Assembly: GCA_017629325.1 (NCBI GenBank)
Contig: JAGBXL010000111.1
Coordinates: 1 to 9,866, forward strand
Length of the DNA stretch: 9,866 bases
DNA from: Clostridia bacterium
GTDB taxonomy: Bacteria > Bacillota > Clostridia > UMGS1810
Direction: 5' to 3'
Shown here: positions 1-7,636 of the stretch, one piece after another
How positions within the stretch are numbered: the first letter of the stretch is position 1
Layout of the letters: each line of letters begins with the position of its first letter
Position numbers and translations under genes: made by a program
Notes under the pieces: model-generated
The model's input: the letters and a program-made list of their open reading frames with translations, nothing else
What the model was told of the DNA's origin: nothing
The model's database searches: none

Positions 1-2320
1 GAATAATGCAAGCCATTGCTTCCTCGCCATACTGCTTATCAGGAACACCAATAACCTGAACATCGCTAACTTCTGGGTGAGTGTAGATAAAATCTTCTAT
101 TTCCTTTGGATAGAGGTTTTCACCACCCCTTATAATCATATCTTTAATTCTGCCTGTTATTTTAAAATATCCATCGGGTGTTCTTCTTGCCAAGTCGCCC
201 GAGTGGAGCCAACCTTCACTATCGATGGCGGCAGCGGTTGCAGCAGGCATTTTATAGTAGCCTTTCATAATATTGTAGCCTCTTGCAACAAATTCGCCGT
301 CTGTGTTATCAGGAAGCTCCTCTCCGGTTTCAGGGTCAACAATTTTACATTCAACACCAAAAATCGCCTTACCAACAGTATTTACTCTTGCTTCAATTGA
401 ATCAGTTGTTTTGCTCATTGTTGTTGCAGGTGATGCTTCTGTCTGCCCGTAGGTTATGCAAATTTCGGGCATATTCATTTTTTCAATAACTTCTTTCATT
501 GTTTGAATAGGACAAGGCGAGCCTGCCATAATTCCTGTTCTCATGTATGAAAAATCAGTTTTATCAAAATCTTCGTGAGAGAGCATTGCTATAAACATTG
601 TTGGCACACCGTGGAAACAGGTTATTTTTTCTTTGTTTATGCAGTCAAGCCCACGTCTTGGCGAAAATGCTGGAATAGGCGACATTGTAACACCGTGTGT
701 CATAGAAGCAGTCATTGCCAAAACCATACCAAAGCAGTGGAACATAGGCACCTGAATCATCATTCTGTCGGCAGTAGATAAATCCATGCAATCGCCAATT
801 GCTTTACCATTGTTAACAACATTATAATGTGTGAGCATAACACCTTTTGGAAAACCTGTTGTTCCCGATGTATATTGCATATTGCACACATCGTTTTTGC
901 TTATGGCAGCAGCTCTTCTGTAAACCTCTTCAACAGGAACATTTTTCGAAAGTTCCATTGCCTCTTCCCAGTTGTAGCAGCCTTCAATTTCGCAATCAAC
1001 AGTAATAACATTACGAAGGAAGGGAAGCCTTTTAGAATGAAGAGGTTGACCGGGTTTTAAGTTTTTAAGTTCCGGACATAATTCTTTAATTATTTCGGAA
1101 TAGTTGCTTGTTTTAACGCCGTCTATCATAACAAGAGTATGCGTATCCGATTGTTTTAAAAGATACTCAGCTTCATATATTTTGTATGCTGTGTTAACAC
1201 TTACAAGAACTGCACCGATTTTAACTGTTGCCCAGAATGTTATAAACCACTGTGGCACATTTGTTGCCCAGATTGCAACATGGTCGCCTGGGCGAACGCC
1301 AAGTGCAATAAGTGAACGAGCAAAGGTATCTACATCGTCTCTAAACTCAGAATATGTTCTTGTGTAATCGCAGGTTGTGTATCTAAAGCAGTATTGGTCG
1401 GGAAATTCTTCAGCCATTCTGTCGAGCACCTGAGGGAAGGTGAGGTCAATAATAGTTTCTTTAGGCCACACATATTTACCTGTTCCCCTTAAGTTATCCT
1501 GAAGCTTGCTTCTGTTTTTTAAAGATGATGTATATTCCTGCATATAATCAACAAATTTAGGGAATATAACACCCGCGTCAGAAAGCTCTGCATTCCATCT
1601 TTTAACCCATTCAAGTGTTATGTAGCCCTCATAGTTTATAGATTTGAGTGCAAGCATCATGTCGTCAAGAGGAATATCGCCTTCGCCTATTATTTTGTAT
1701 GTAACCTTTTCAGCATTATCTTTAATAGAATCCTTAACATGAACATGCTTTATATATGCTCCAAGGTTTGTAAGGGTTGTTTCTGCCGATTCACCAAAGA
1801 AGCGGTAGGGGTGGTGCACATCCCAAAGAGCTGCAACATTATCACTTGCAATGTCATTTAATAAATCTGCCAAACGCTTTGTATCGGCGTAAACGCCGTT
1901 TGTTTCAACCAAAAGTATAACACCGTGTTTTTCTGCATCGGGAACAATTTCATTTATTCTTGATGCAATAATGCTATCGTCAACTTCGCCTTCGGGTGCT
2001 GCATGAATATCACCGAGTATTCTTATATATTTGGCACCAACCTTTGATGCTATATTCATATATTTTAAAATTTCTTCTTTGGTTTCGTTCCAGTTGTCAT
2101 GTTTAATGCAACCACCGGTAGAAAGACAGGGGATTTCTATTCTTGCTTTTTTGAGCATAACGGCAGTATCATCGCATTTATCAATTGAAAAAGGCGATAG
2201 AGCTTCTTCTTCTTTTATGTATCTAACTTCAATACCGTCAAAGCCAAGGTCTGTTGCCATAGAAAAAACTTCGTTCCAGTCGTAATTTGGGCAACAAAGT
2301 GTAGAAAAACCTATTTTCAT
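1..2320 (-). CDS. Fusion protein: sugar-phosphate isomerase/epimerase-like TIM barrel + AMP-forming acyl-CoA synthetase (3' end outside window)
   Basis: One open frame of 773 codons without a stop from the ATG at 2320 to the window edge. Residues 1-255 look like the AP-endonuclease-2/xylose-isomerase-like TIM barrel. Candidate metal ligands lie at strand ends: E139 (VETNG), D167 and H170 (DVHHP), H194 (HVHVKD) and E237 (LEW). Residues 256-290 form a polar linker. From about 290 the protein is an adenylate-forming enzyme closest by eye to ACSF2-type medium/long-chain acyl-CoA synthetases: P-loop YTSGTTGFPKG (483-493), YGQTEASP (624-631), SGDLA (707-711), and the hinge region GRIKDMIIRGGEN (723-735). 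The C-terminal lysine subdomain lies beyond the window. The family reaction is acid + ATP + CoA to acyl-CoA + AMP + PPi; the acid here is unknown. An AAAGGATG ribosome site lies 5' of the ATG. The role of the barrel domain is unknown; the two domain assignments are firm. Confidence 0.93.
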   Translation of the reverse strand, partial: MKIGFSTLCCPNYDWNEVFSMATDLGFDGIEVRYIKEEEALSPFSIDKCDDTAVMLKKARIEIPCLSTGGCIKHDNWNETKEEILKYMNIASKVGAKYIRILGDIHAAPEGEVDDSIIASRINEIVPDAEKHGVILLVETNGVYADTKRLADLLNDIASDNVAALWDVHHPYRFFGESAETTLTNLGAYIKHVHVKDSIKDNAEKVTYKIIGEGDIPLDDMMLALKSINYEGYITLEWVKRWNAELSDAGVIFPKFVDYMQEYTSSLKNRSKLQDNLRGTGKYVWPKETIIDLTFPQVLDRMAEEFPDQYCFRYTTCDYTRTYSEFRDDVDTFARSLIALGVRPGDHVAIWATNVPQWFITFWATVKIGAVLVSVNTAYKIYEAEYLLKQSDTHTLVMIDGVKTSNYSEIIKELCPELKNLKPGQPLHSKRLPFLRNVITVDCEIEGCYNWEEAMELSKNVPVEEVYRRAAAISKNDVCNMQYTSGTTGFPKGVMLTHYNVVNNGKAIGDCMDLSTADRMMIQVPMFHCFGMVLAMTASMTHGVTMSPIPAFSPRRGLDCINKEKITCFHGVPTMFIAMLSHEDFDKTDFSYMRTGIMAGSPCPIQTMKEVIEKMNMPEICITYGQTEASPATTMSKTTDSIEARVNTVGKAIFGVECKIVDPETGEELPDNTDGEFVARGYNIMKGYYKMPAATAAAIDSEGWLHSGDLARRTPDGYFKITGRIKDMIIRGGENLYPKEIEDFIYTHPEVSDVQVIGVPDKQYGEEAMACII

Positions 2321-2355
2321 ATAAATTCATCCTTTCGGGAAAAAATATACCAATC

Positions 2356-2372
2356 TATAATGCTTCATTATA
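2356..2372. promoter_or_regulatory. Inverted repeat over the -10 and start site, candidate operator
   Basis: TATAATG (2356-2362), spacer CTT, CATTATA (2366-2372): a perfect 7-bp inverted repeat with a 3-base spacer. One arm contains the whole -10 hexamer of the fusion-gene promoter and the other reaches past the predicted start site, the position expected for repressor binding. The arms do not extend further. Part of the symmetry comes from the TATAAT box itself, so chance cannot be excluded. The binding protein is not identifiable from this window. Confidence 0.5.
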
Positions 2373-2395
2373 TCAAATCGCGTTTTTATTGTCAA
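2367..2395 (-). promoter_or_regulatory. Consensus sigma-A promoter of the fusion gene
   Basis: Read on the minus strand, TTGACA (2395-2390) is followed by exactly 17 bases and then TATAAT (2372-2367). TG one base upstream of the -10 makes it an extended -10. Both hexamers match the sigma-A consensus perfectly. The expected start of transcription is near 2360, giving a leader of about 40 bases before the ATG at 2320. So perfect a promoter in a catabolic-looking gene would need a repressor to be controlled. Confidence 0.88.
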
Positions 2396-2413
2396 TTGAA
2401 AGATGGCGATTTA

Positions 2414-2442
2414 TTGACTTTTACCCTATAAAATGATAAAAT
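2414..2442 (+). promoter_or_regulatory. Promoter of the yhaO-yhaN-yloU-fakA-recG run
   Basis: TTGACT (2414-2419), 17 bases, TAAAAT (2437-2442), with TG at 2434-2435 forming an extended -10. Each hexamer has one mismatch to consensus. The predicted start is near 2449, about 34 bases before the chosen yhaO ATG at 2483. It is divergent from the fusion-gene promoter; the two -35 boxes are 18 bases apart, so regulators could affect both. Confidence 0.8.
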
Positions 2443-2482
2443 ATTTATTGATTATATGCTAAATGTAAAGGAGAGGGCCTAT

Positions 2483-3568
2483 ATGAGTAAAATAAAAATA
2501 CTTCACAGTGCAGATATGCACCTTGGTTCACTCTTTTCTTCAATGCCCTATGAAAAAGCAAAAATAAGACAAAACGAACAAATTTCAACTTGTATGAGCA
2601 TAATAAAATCTGCATCTGATTGCGATATTCTTCTTTTAGCAGGTGATGTTTTTGAATCGGGTTGTGTTTCGTATGCTTTGGCTGATGTTTTTCTCGATAG
2701 CATAAAACAAATTGATAAAACTGAAGTTTTTTATTCCTGTGGAAACCATGATAGTTATTACACGGACATTGTTTCATATTGCATCAAAAATGCTCCGTCT
2801 AATTTTCATATTTTTCCTCCGGATAAGCCGTCGGTTTTTACACTTGAAGATAAAAAAGCAAAAATATGCGGAGTGTCTTTTTCGGCTGAACATTGTTACG
2901 AATCTTATGTAGACTTGTTGCCCCATTGTGATACCGAATACACAAATATTCTTTGTATCCACGGTGATACCGAGCCTTCGCCCTATAATCCGTTAGATAT
3001 GAATCTTTTGGCAAAAAAAGGCTATAACTATGTTGCCCTTGGGCATATTCATTCTTTTAAAGGTATCAATAAAACTCAAAATATGTATTGGGCTTATCCC
3101 GGAATTCCGGAGGGCAGAGGTTTTGATGAATGTGGTATAAAAGGGTATATTAAAGGCTTTGTATCTGATGCAGATGCTAAACTTGATTTTTATCAGTCAT
3201 CAAAAAGAATTTATGTAGATGAAACAATAGATATAAGCGATTTTAAAAGCGGATATGAAATAACAGATGTACTTAATTCAATTGCAAACAGTAGTGAAAA
3301 TATTTGCCGTTTCACCTTTGTTGGTGAAAATTCTGTTCCTGATTTTGATGTATTTGAGCTTATATCTGCCTGCAACTTGTTTTATGCTACCGGCACAGAT
3401 AATACAAGACCGCATATTTCTGTTGAAAGCTACTTAGGATACGCAAATCTATTAGGGCTATGTGCAAAAGAAACTATTAAGCTTTGTGAATCTGCCACAT
3501 CAAAAGAAGAAGAGGAAAAATATAAAAAAGCATTTAAGCTTCTAGCCGAATTATTTGAAAACAGATAG
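2483..3568 (+). CDS. yhaO: YhaO-like metallophosphoesterase (SbcD/Mre11-type DNA nuclease subunit)
   Basis: 361 residues. The calcineurin-like phosphoesterase motifs are all present in order: D11-M-H13 (SADMHLGS), G54-D55 (AGDVFESG), G87-N-H-D90, H160-G-D162 and G187-H-I-H190. These build a two-metal (usually Mn) active site. By family this is the nuclease partner of a Rad50/SbcC-type ATPase, which is encoded immediately downstream, as in the Bacillus yhaO-yhaN pair. The start at 2483 is preferred because AAAGGAG (2468-2473) lies at the right distance. The in-frame ATG at 2456 is only about 7 bases from the predicted transcript start and has no ribosome site. The C-terminal third (about 240-361) is poorly conserved and probably contacts the ATPase or DNA. 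Acting on DNA ends is inferred from the family. Confidence 0.85.
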   Translation: MSKIKILHSADMHLGSLFSSMPYEKAKIRQNEQISTCMSIIKSASDCDILLLAGDVFESGCVSYALADVFLDSIKQIDKTEVFYSCGNHDSYYTDIVSYCIKNAPSNFHIFPPDKPSVFTLEDKKAKICGVSFSAEHCYESYVDLLPHCDTEYTNILCIHGDTEPSPYNPLDMNLLAKKGYNYVALGHIHSFKGINKTQNMYWAYPGIPEGRGFDECGIKGYIKGFVSDADAKLDFYQSSKRIYVDETIDISDFKSGYEITDVLNSIANSSENICRFTFVGENSVPDFDVFELISACNLFYATGTDNTRPHISVESYLGYANLLGLCAKETIKLCESATSKEEEEKYKKAFKLLAELFENR

Positions 3569-3590
3569 TCTTATGCGGAGGGATACTATT

Positions 3591-5582
3591 ATGAAAATAA
3601 ATAAAATAAGCATATCTTCTTTTGGTAAGTTATCTGATTTTGAAATGAAGCCAGGCGGTAGTCTAAATATTATATATGCACCAAATGAAAGCGGAAAAAC
3701 AACCCTTTTATCTTTTATAAAATATATTTTATATGGCACAAAGCAGAAAAAACAAAGCGGCGATTTAAGCTTTAAAGAAAAATATACACCATGGAATATG
3801 CCTTCTATGTCGGGAAGCTGTGAAGTAGAAACATCACTTGGTACATATCTTATTGGGCGGACAGATAATGATCAAGGCTCAAAACTTGATGTTTTTGATG
3901 TTAAAAATGGTGAATATAAAAAAGAAATAACAAACCCTGGTATGTTTTTTACCAAAATCAGCGAAAGAGCGTTTAATGATTCCTGTTTTATAACAAACAT
4001 TCACTCTATAAACGATGCACAATCCGACGGCGAGCTTGTTTCTTTTCTTGCCAAAGCTTATGATGATAAAGCAACCTATTCCAAAATACAAAAAGAACTT
4101 ACAGAAAGAATGCTTTCACTTTCTTCAGAAAAAAGGAAATCTTCTAAGGCAAGTGTGATAAACGGTGAAATTTTAAAAAACGCTCAAAAACTTTCTGATT
4201 TGGAAAATAAGATATCCAAGCTGGAAAAATATATTGAAAAAACAGATATATCAAAAAAAGAACTTTCAAATCTTACAAGTGAAACCGAAAAACTTAAAAC
4301 TCTATTAAAAAATTTAGAACGCGATGAACTTATTGAAGAAAGAAAAAATCTTCTCGATGAAAAAAACAAGCTTAGTATAACTCTAAAAGATTTTGAAACA
4401 CAAAATAATTATGATGTTTCTTCATCTTTAAGCAGAGAAGAAAAAGAGCTTCTTACTGATGATTTTTCTCGGTACAAATCATATATGTCGGAAAATAAGT
4501 TTAAATCGCTTAAATTCGGTATTTATTTTGCGTTTTGTATGCTAGTATCTTTAATACTGGCACTTGGCAGTTTTTATATTAAACCGATTCTCTTTATTCT
4601 TCCAATAAAAGCTTTTGCTTTAGTATATATTTTAAAAATTTATTTCAAAACAAAAAAAGAGTATAAAAATCTTTTTCTTGAATATAACCAAAAGTTAAAA
4701 ATGCAAAAAGAGCTTATGCTAAAATATGGAATTAAAGATTCAAAAGACTGCCCAATGTTTGTTTTATCGCAGAAGAATATAGAAGATAAATATTATGCTT
4801 CAAAAGAGCAAAGAAATTATCTTTTAAGGCATGCTGCACGTTTAGATGAACACATTGAAAAACTTAACTTAAAAATTGATATGCTTGATTCTTTAATTCA
4901 AAAAAGTGATATTTCAATAAGCACCGACATAAAATTCTTTACAAAGCAGGATATAAATGATATAATAAATCGTAATAATGAAAAAATTTCAGAATTATCC
5001 CAAATAATTGCACGAGGCTATCGTCTTGAAACAGAGCTTGAAGATTGCAAAAGTGAGCTTATTTCAATAAAAAACGAAATAGAACGTTTGACTAAAGAAA
5101 AAGAAGTTGTTTTATTAAAGGTAAGCGAAATAGAAACTGCACTTGCAATATTAGAGAGTGCTTTTTCAGATGCAAAATCTTCGTTTTTCCCAGAACTTTC
5201 AAAAAAAACCGAAGAATTATATTCGTATATCACGGCAAGCGATAATTGTACAATAAATTCAAACGATAAATTCGAGCTTTTTGTTTCAAAATCGGGCTTT
5301 ATAAGAGACGCACGGTTTTTAAGCAAGGGTACACTGGATATTTTATATTTTTCATTAAGAATTGCCATAATAGAACTAATGGGCAAAGATGGCGATAGCT
5401 TGCCTGTTTTTCTTGATGATATATTTGCAAATTGTGATGACGAAAGGTTATCAAGGCTTATGGAGATTATATTTAAATTATCCCGAAAACACCAGATTTT
5501 TATGTGTACATGCAGATCTCGTGAAGGGGATTATTTTAAAAATAATAAAGATGTTAATATATTTACTATGCAGAAAGGATGA
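3591..5582 (+). CDS. yhaN: YhaN-like SbcC/Rad50-type ATPase with two internal membrane helices
   Basis: 663 residues, starting after a GCGGAGGGA ribosome site (3576-3583). The N-terminal half-ATPase carries FGKL and the Walker A APNESGKT (30-37). A lysine/glutamate-rich coiled coil follows from about 160 to 295. Two hydrophobic stretches (about 309-330 and 332-352) look like a transmembrane hairpin; a second coiled coil runs to about 540. The C-terminal half-ATPase has the ABC signature LSKGT (577-581) and Walker B LPVFLDD (604-610), with FANCDDERL after it as D-loop region. This is the SMC/Rad50 layout, but no CxxC zinc hook is visible; the membrane hairpin occupies that place. It is shorter than Bacillus YhaN as I recall it (about 960). 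It probably works with YhaO, encoded 22 bases upstream, perhaps at the membrane. Substrate and physiological role are inferred. Confidence 0.83.
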   Translation: MKINKISISSFGKLSDFEMKPGGSLNIIYAPNESGKTTLLSFIKYILYGTKQKKQSGDLSFKEKYTPWNMPSMSGSCEVETSLGTYLIGRTDNDQGSKLDVFDVKNGEYKKEITNPGMFFTKISERAFNDSCFITNIHSINDAQSDGELVSFLAKAYDDKATYSKIQKELTERMLSLSSEKRKSSKASVINGEILKNAQKLSDLENKISKLEKYIEKTDISKKELSNLTSETEKLKTLLKNLERDELIEERKNLLDEKNKLSITLKDFETQNNYDVSSSLSREEKELLTDDFSRYKSYMSENKFKSLKFGIYFAFCMLVSLILALGSFYIKPILFILPIKAFALVYILKIYFKTKKEYKNLFLEYNQKLKMQKELMLKYGIKDSKDCPMFVLSQKNIEDKYYASKEQRNYLLRHAARLDEHIEKLNLKIDMLDSLIQKSDISISTDIKFFTKQDINDIINRNNEKISELSQIIARGYRLETELEDCKSELISIKNEIERLTKEKEVVLLKVSEIETALAILESAFSDAKSSFFPELSKKTEELYSYITASDNCTINSNDKFELFVSKSGFIRDARFLSKGTLDILYFSLRIAIIELMGKDGDSLPVFLDDIFANCDDERLSRLMEIIFKLSRKHQIFMCTCRSREGDYFKNNKDVNIFTMQKG

Positions 5583-5591
5583 TGTTGCGTG
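5574..5591 (+). promoter_or_regulatory. Ribosome binding site fixing the GTG start of yloU
   Basis: AAAGGA (5574-5579) sits inside the last codons of yhaN, 9 bases before GTG at 5589. No ATG in this frame is near. The overlap of ribosome site and upstream stop codon (5580-5582) suggests translational coupling. Confidence 0.7.
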
Positions 5592-5957
5592 GCAAATAAT
5601 GCATATTTTGAGCTTGCTAAAGGCGGAGTAACAGTTGAATCAGAAGTTATAGCCAAAATAGCAGGCTATGTTGCTGCAATGTCTTACGGAGTTGTTGGAA
5701 TGGCATACCGTTCCAAGTCCGACAGTGTGGCAAGCTTATTAAAAAAAGATAATTATACCAAAGGTATAAAGGTAAGTGTTAATGATGATAAAATCTCTGT
5801 TGATATTCACATCATCATTGAATATGGTATAAACATTAATGTTGTTGGAAAAAGCATAATTAAAAATGTTAAATATCAGCTTGGCCACATGACAGGGCTT
5901 GATGTTGAACAGGTAAATGTTTGTGTTGAGGGCTTCAGAGTTCAGGAACAGGAGTGA
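5589..5957 (+). CDS. yloU: Asp23/Gls24 (DUF322) family protein, YloU-like
   Basis: 122 residues, GTG start. The whole protein fits the compact Asp23 domain: an N-terminal helix region EVIAKIAGYVAAMSYGVVGM (about 20-39), a strand section with DIHIIIEYGINI (about 73-84), and the closing VNVCVEGF segment (about 109-116). No signal peptide or membrane helix is visible, in keeping with a small cytoplasmic or membrane-associated protein. In Firmicutes this gene is typically found directly before yloV/fakA, as it is here (5 bases apart). Asp23 proteins are linked to cell-envelope homeostasis; the exact biochemical role is not known, and no catalytic residues can be named. Confidence 0.88.
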   Translation: MANNAYFELAKGGVTVESEVIAKIAGYVAAMSYGVVGMAYRSKSDSVASLLKKDNYTKGIKVSVNDDKISVDIHIIIEYGININVVGKSIIKNVKYQLGHMTGLDVEQVNVCVEGFRVQEQE

Positions 5958-5965
5958 ATTAATTG
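5949..5965 (+). promoter_or_regulatory. Ribosome binding site fixing the TTG start of fakA
   Basis: CAGGAG (5949-5954), 8 bases before TTG at 5963 and overlapping the yloU stop. The next in-frame ATG (5999) would cut off the conserved N-terminal helix REINGSILVNMFISGANNL, so the TTG is the real start. Confidence 0.75.
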
Positions 5966-7585
5966 ATCAGAGAAATAAATGGCAGTATTTTGGTTAATAT
6001 GTTCATTTCGGGTGCAAACAATTTAATTAACCACACTAAAGAAGTTGACGATATGAACGTTTTCCCGGTGCCCGACGGCGACACGGGAACAAATATGTCT
6101 ATGACGATGAAATCCTGCGTTCAGGGGCTTAGGGCCAACGAGAATTCAGGTGTATATGAAATTATAAAATCAGTTGCAAACGATACATTAAGAGGTGCAA
6201 GAGGTAATTCAGGCGTTATTCTTTCCCAGCTTATGCGTGGAATGAAGAAAGCCTTTGAAGGTGCCGAGGTTTGTGATGTAAAGATTTGGGCTAATGCTTT
6301 TAAATCAGCGTCAGACTGTGCATACCGTGCAGTTATGAAACCAACAGAGGGCACAATATTAACCGTTGCAAGAGAAATGGCCCAGTGTGCAATTGAATAT
6401 GAATCACAGGTAGAAGATATTGAAGAATTTTTTGCACTCGTTACCGATGCCGGCAATAAAGCTCTTGCAAAAACGCCAGAGCTTCTTCCTAAGCTCAAAC
6501 AGGCAGGCGTTGTTGATTCCGGTGGACAGGGGCTTATGTTTATTGTTGAGGGAATGTATTATTATATTTCCAAAAACAAAATCATTGAGCTTAACTCTGC
6601 TTTGCAAGAGGAAAACAAAGCTTCGGCAATCAGTGAAGATGAAGAAATAAAGTTTGCATATTGCACAGAGTGTATAGTTGAAAAGAATGAAAAAAACAAA
6701 TCGGCATTTAAATTTAAAGCAGCAATAGAGGTTATCGGCGATAGTATGGTTTTTGTTGATGATGACGATATTGTTAAGGTCCATATTCACACAAACACAC
6801 CCGATGTTGTTCTTAGTGAAGCTTTAAAAGTCGGCTCTCTTTCAAGTGTTAAAATAGAAAATATGCGGTTGCAGCATAGCAATATTGTTGCAAATGCTTC
6901 TTTGGCAGCCCCCGAACCCAAGCCATACAAGAAATATGCCTTTATTTCTGTTGCAGTTGGTGATGGAATTGTGTCAACCCTTAAAGAATTAGGTGTTGAC
7001 TATGTCATAGAGGGCGGACAAACAATGAACCCCAGCACAGAAGATTTCTGCAAAGCAATCGAAAGTGTTAATGCCGAAAATATTTTTGTTTTCCCAAATA
7101 ATAAAAACATAATAATGACTGCACAGCAGGCAAGCGATATTTTTGATTCAAATATCATAGTTATTCCAACAACAAGCGTAACTCAGGCTCTTAGTTCGAT
7201 GCTTGTTTTTGATGAAGACCTTTCGCCCGATGAAAATGCCGAAGCTTTTGGCGAGGCTGTTTCAGCTTCAAAAAGTGCACAAATAACCCATGCTGTGAGA
7301 GATACTGTGGTTGATGATATAGAAATCAAAGAGGGCGAGTATCTTGTTATTGTGGATGGCAAAATCAAAGCATCAGATAAAGAGCTTTCTCAGGCTGTTT
7401 GCGATGCGTGTGATAATATGGTTGATGACGATTCTTCGGTTGTAACTATCTTTTATGGTGAAGATGTATCCAAAGAAGATGCCGAGGCTATAAAAGAAGA
7501 TTTAGAAGAAAAATACGATGAGTGTGATGTGTATCTTCATAGCGGCGGTCAGCCTGTATATCACTACCTTATTTCTGTTGAATAA
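5963..7585 (+). CDS. fakA: Fatty acid kinase subunit A (FakA/YloV, DhaL-fold ATP-binding kinase)
   Basis: 540 residues, TTG start. The N-terminal DhaL/DAK2 domain (about 1-205) carries PDGDTGTN (37-44), whose aspartates D38 and D40 hold the Mg-ATP, and GARGNSGV (78-85); VVDSGGQG follows near the end of the domain. The middle domain has C234 (FAYCTEC) and the HIHT motif (H274, H276). From memory, the equivalent Cys and two His bind zinc in Staphylococcus FakA. The remaining C-terminal domain (about 310-540) is the YloV-specific part. The family phosphorylates fatty acids held by a FakB (DegV-fold) partner to acyl-phosphate for phospholipid synthesis. No fakB is in this window, so the partner must be elsewhere. 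Length matches the family (about 550). Confidence 0.93.
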   Translation: MIREINGSILVNMFISGANNLINHTKEVDDMNVFPVPDGDTGTNMSMTMKSCVQGLRANENSGVYEIIKSVANDTLRGARGNSGVILSQLMRGMKKAFEGAEVCDVKIWANAFKSASDCAYRAVMKPTEGTILTVAREMAQCAIEYESQVEDIEEFFALVTDAGNKALAKTPELLPKLKQAGVVDSGGQGLMFIVEGMYYYISKNKIIELNSALQEENKASAISEDEEIKFAYCTECIVEKNEKNKSAFKFKAAIEVIGDSMVFVDDDDIVKVHIHTNTPDVVLSEALKVGSLSSVKIENMRLQHSNIVANASLAAPEPKPYKKYAFISVAVGDGIVSTLKELGVDYVIEGGQTMNPSTEDFCKAIESVNAENIFVFPNNKNIIMTAQQASDIFDSNIIVIPTTSVTQALSSMLVFDEDLSPDENAEAFGEAVSASKSAQITHAVRDTVVDDIEIKEGEYLVIVDGKIKASDKELSQAVCDACDNMVDDDSSVVTIFYGEDVSKEDAEAIKEDLEEKYDECDVYLHSGGQPVYHYLISVE

Positions 7586-7590
7586 AACTA

Positions 7591-7617
7591 AAAAAGATGC
7601 CCATGTGGCATCTTTTT
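7591..7617 (+). terminator. Terminator-like hairpin between fakA and recG
   Basis: GATGCC (7596-7601), loop CATGT, GGCATC (7607-7612), then TTTTT (7613-7617). Five A bases upstream can pair with the T tract, so the hairpin is also terminator-like on the opposite strand. It starts 6 bases after the fakA stop and ends 5 bases before the recG ribosome site, so it probably works as a partial terminator that reduces recG transcription. Confidence 0.8.
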
Positions 7618-7636
7618 GTGTAGAAAGGTAATCTTT

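Noticed and set aside
77..1367. Several plus-strand open frames of 68-107 codons (77-400, 575-781, 827-1060, 1104-1367)
   Set aside because: They lie antisense within the acyl-CoA synthetase part of the fusion gene, have cysteine- and histidine-rich low-plausibility translations and lack ribosome sites. They are shadows of the minus-strand gene.
1450..1560. Idea that the TIM barrel and synthetase are two genes joined by a sequencing error
   Set aside because: The linker reads cleanly in frame, with no stop, homopolymer anomaly or duplicated sequence at the junction, and codon use is the same on both sides. Raw read data would still be the final test.
2456..2482. Upstream ATG extending YhaO by nine residues (MLNVKERAY)
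   Set aside because: It has no ribosome site, lies almost at the predicted transcript start, and the extra codons include the real ribosome site AAAGGAG.
5018..5386. Minus-strand open frame of 122 codons inside yhaN
   Set aside because: Serine-rich translation typical of the reverse of lysine/glutamate-rich coding sequence; no ribosome site or promoter, and yhaN is well supported here.
6121..6790. Two overlapping minus-strand frames (125 and 128 codons) inside fakA
   Set aside because: They oppose the conserved DhaL domain; the translations show no recognisable motif.
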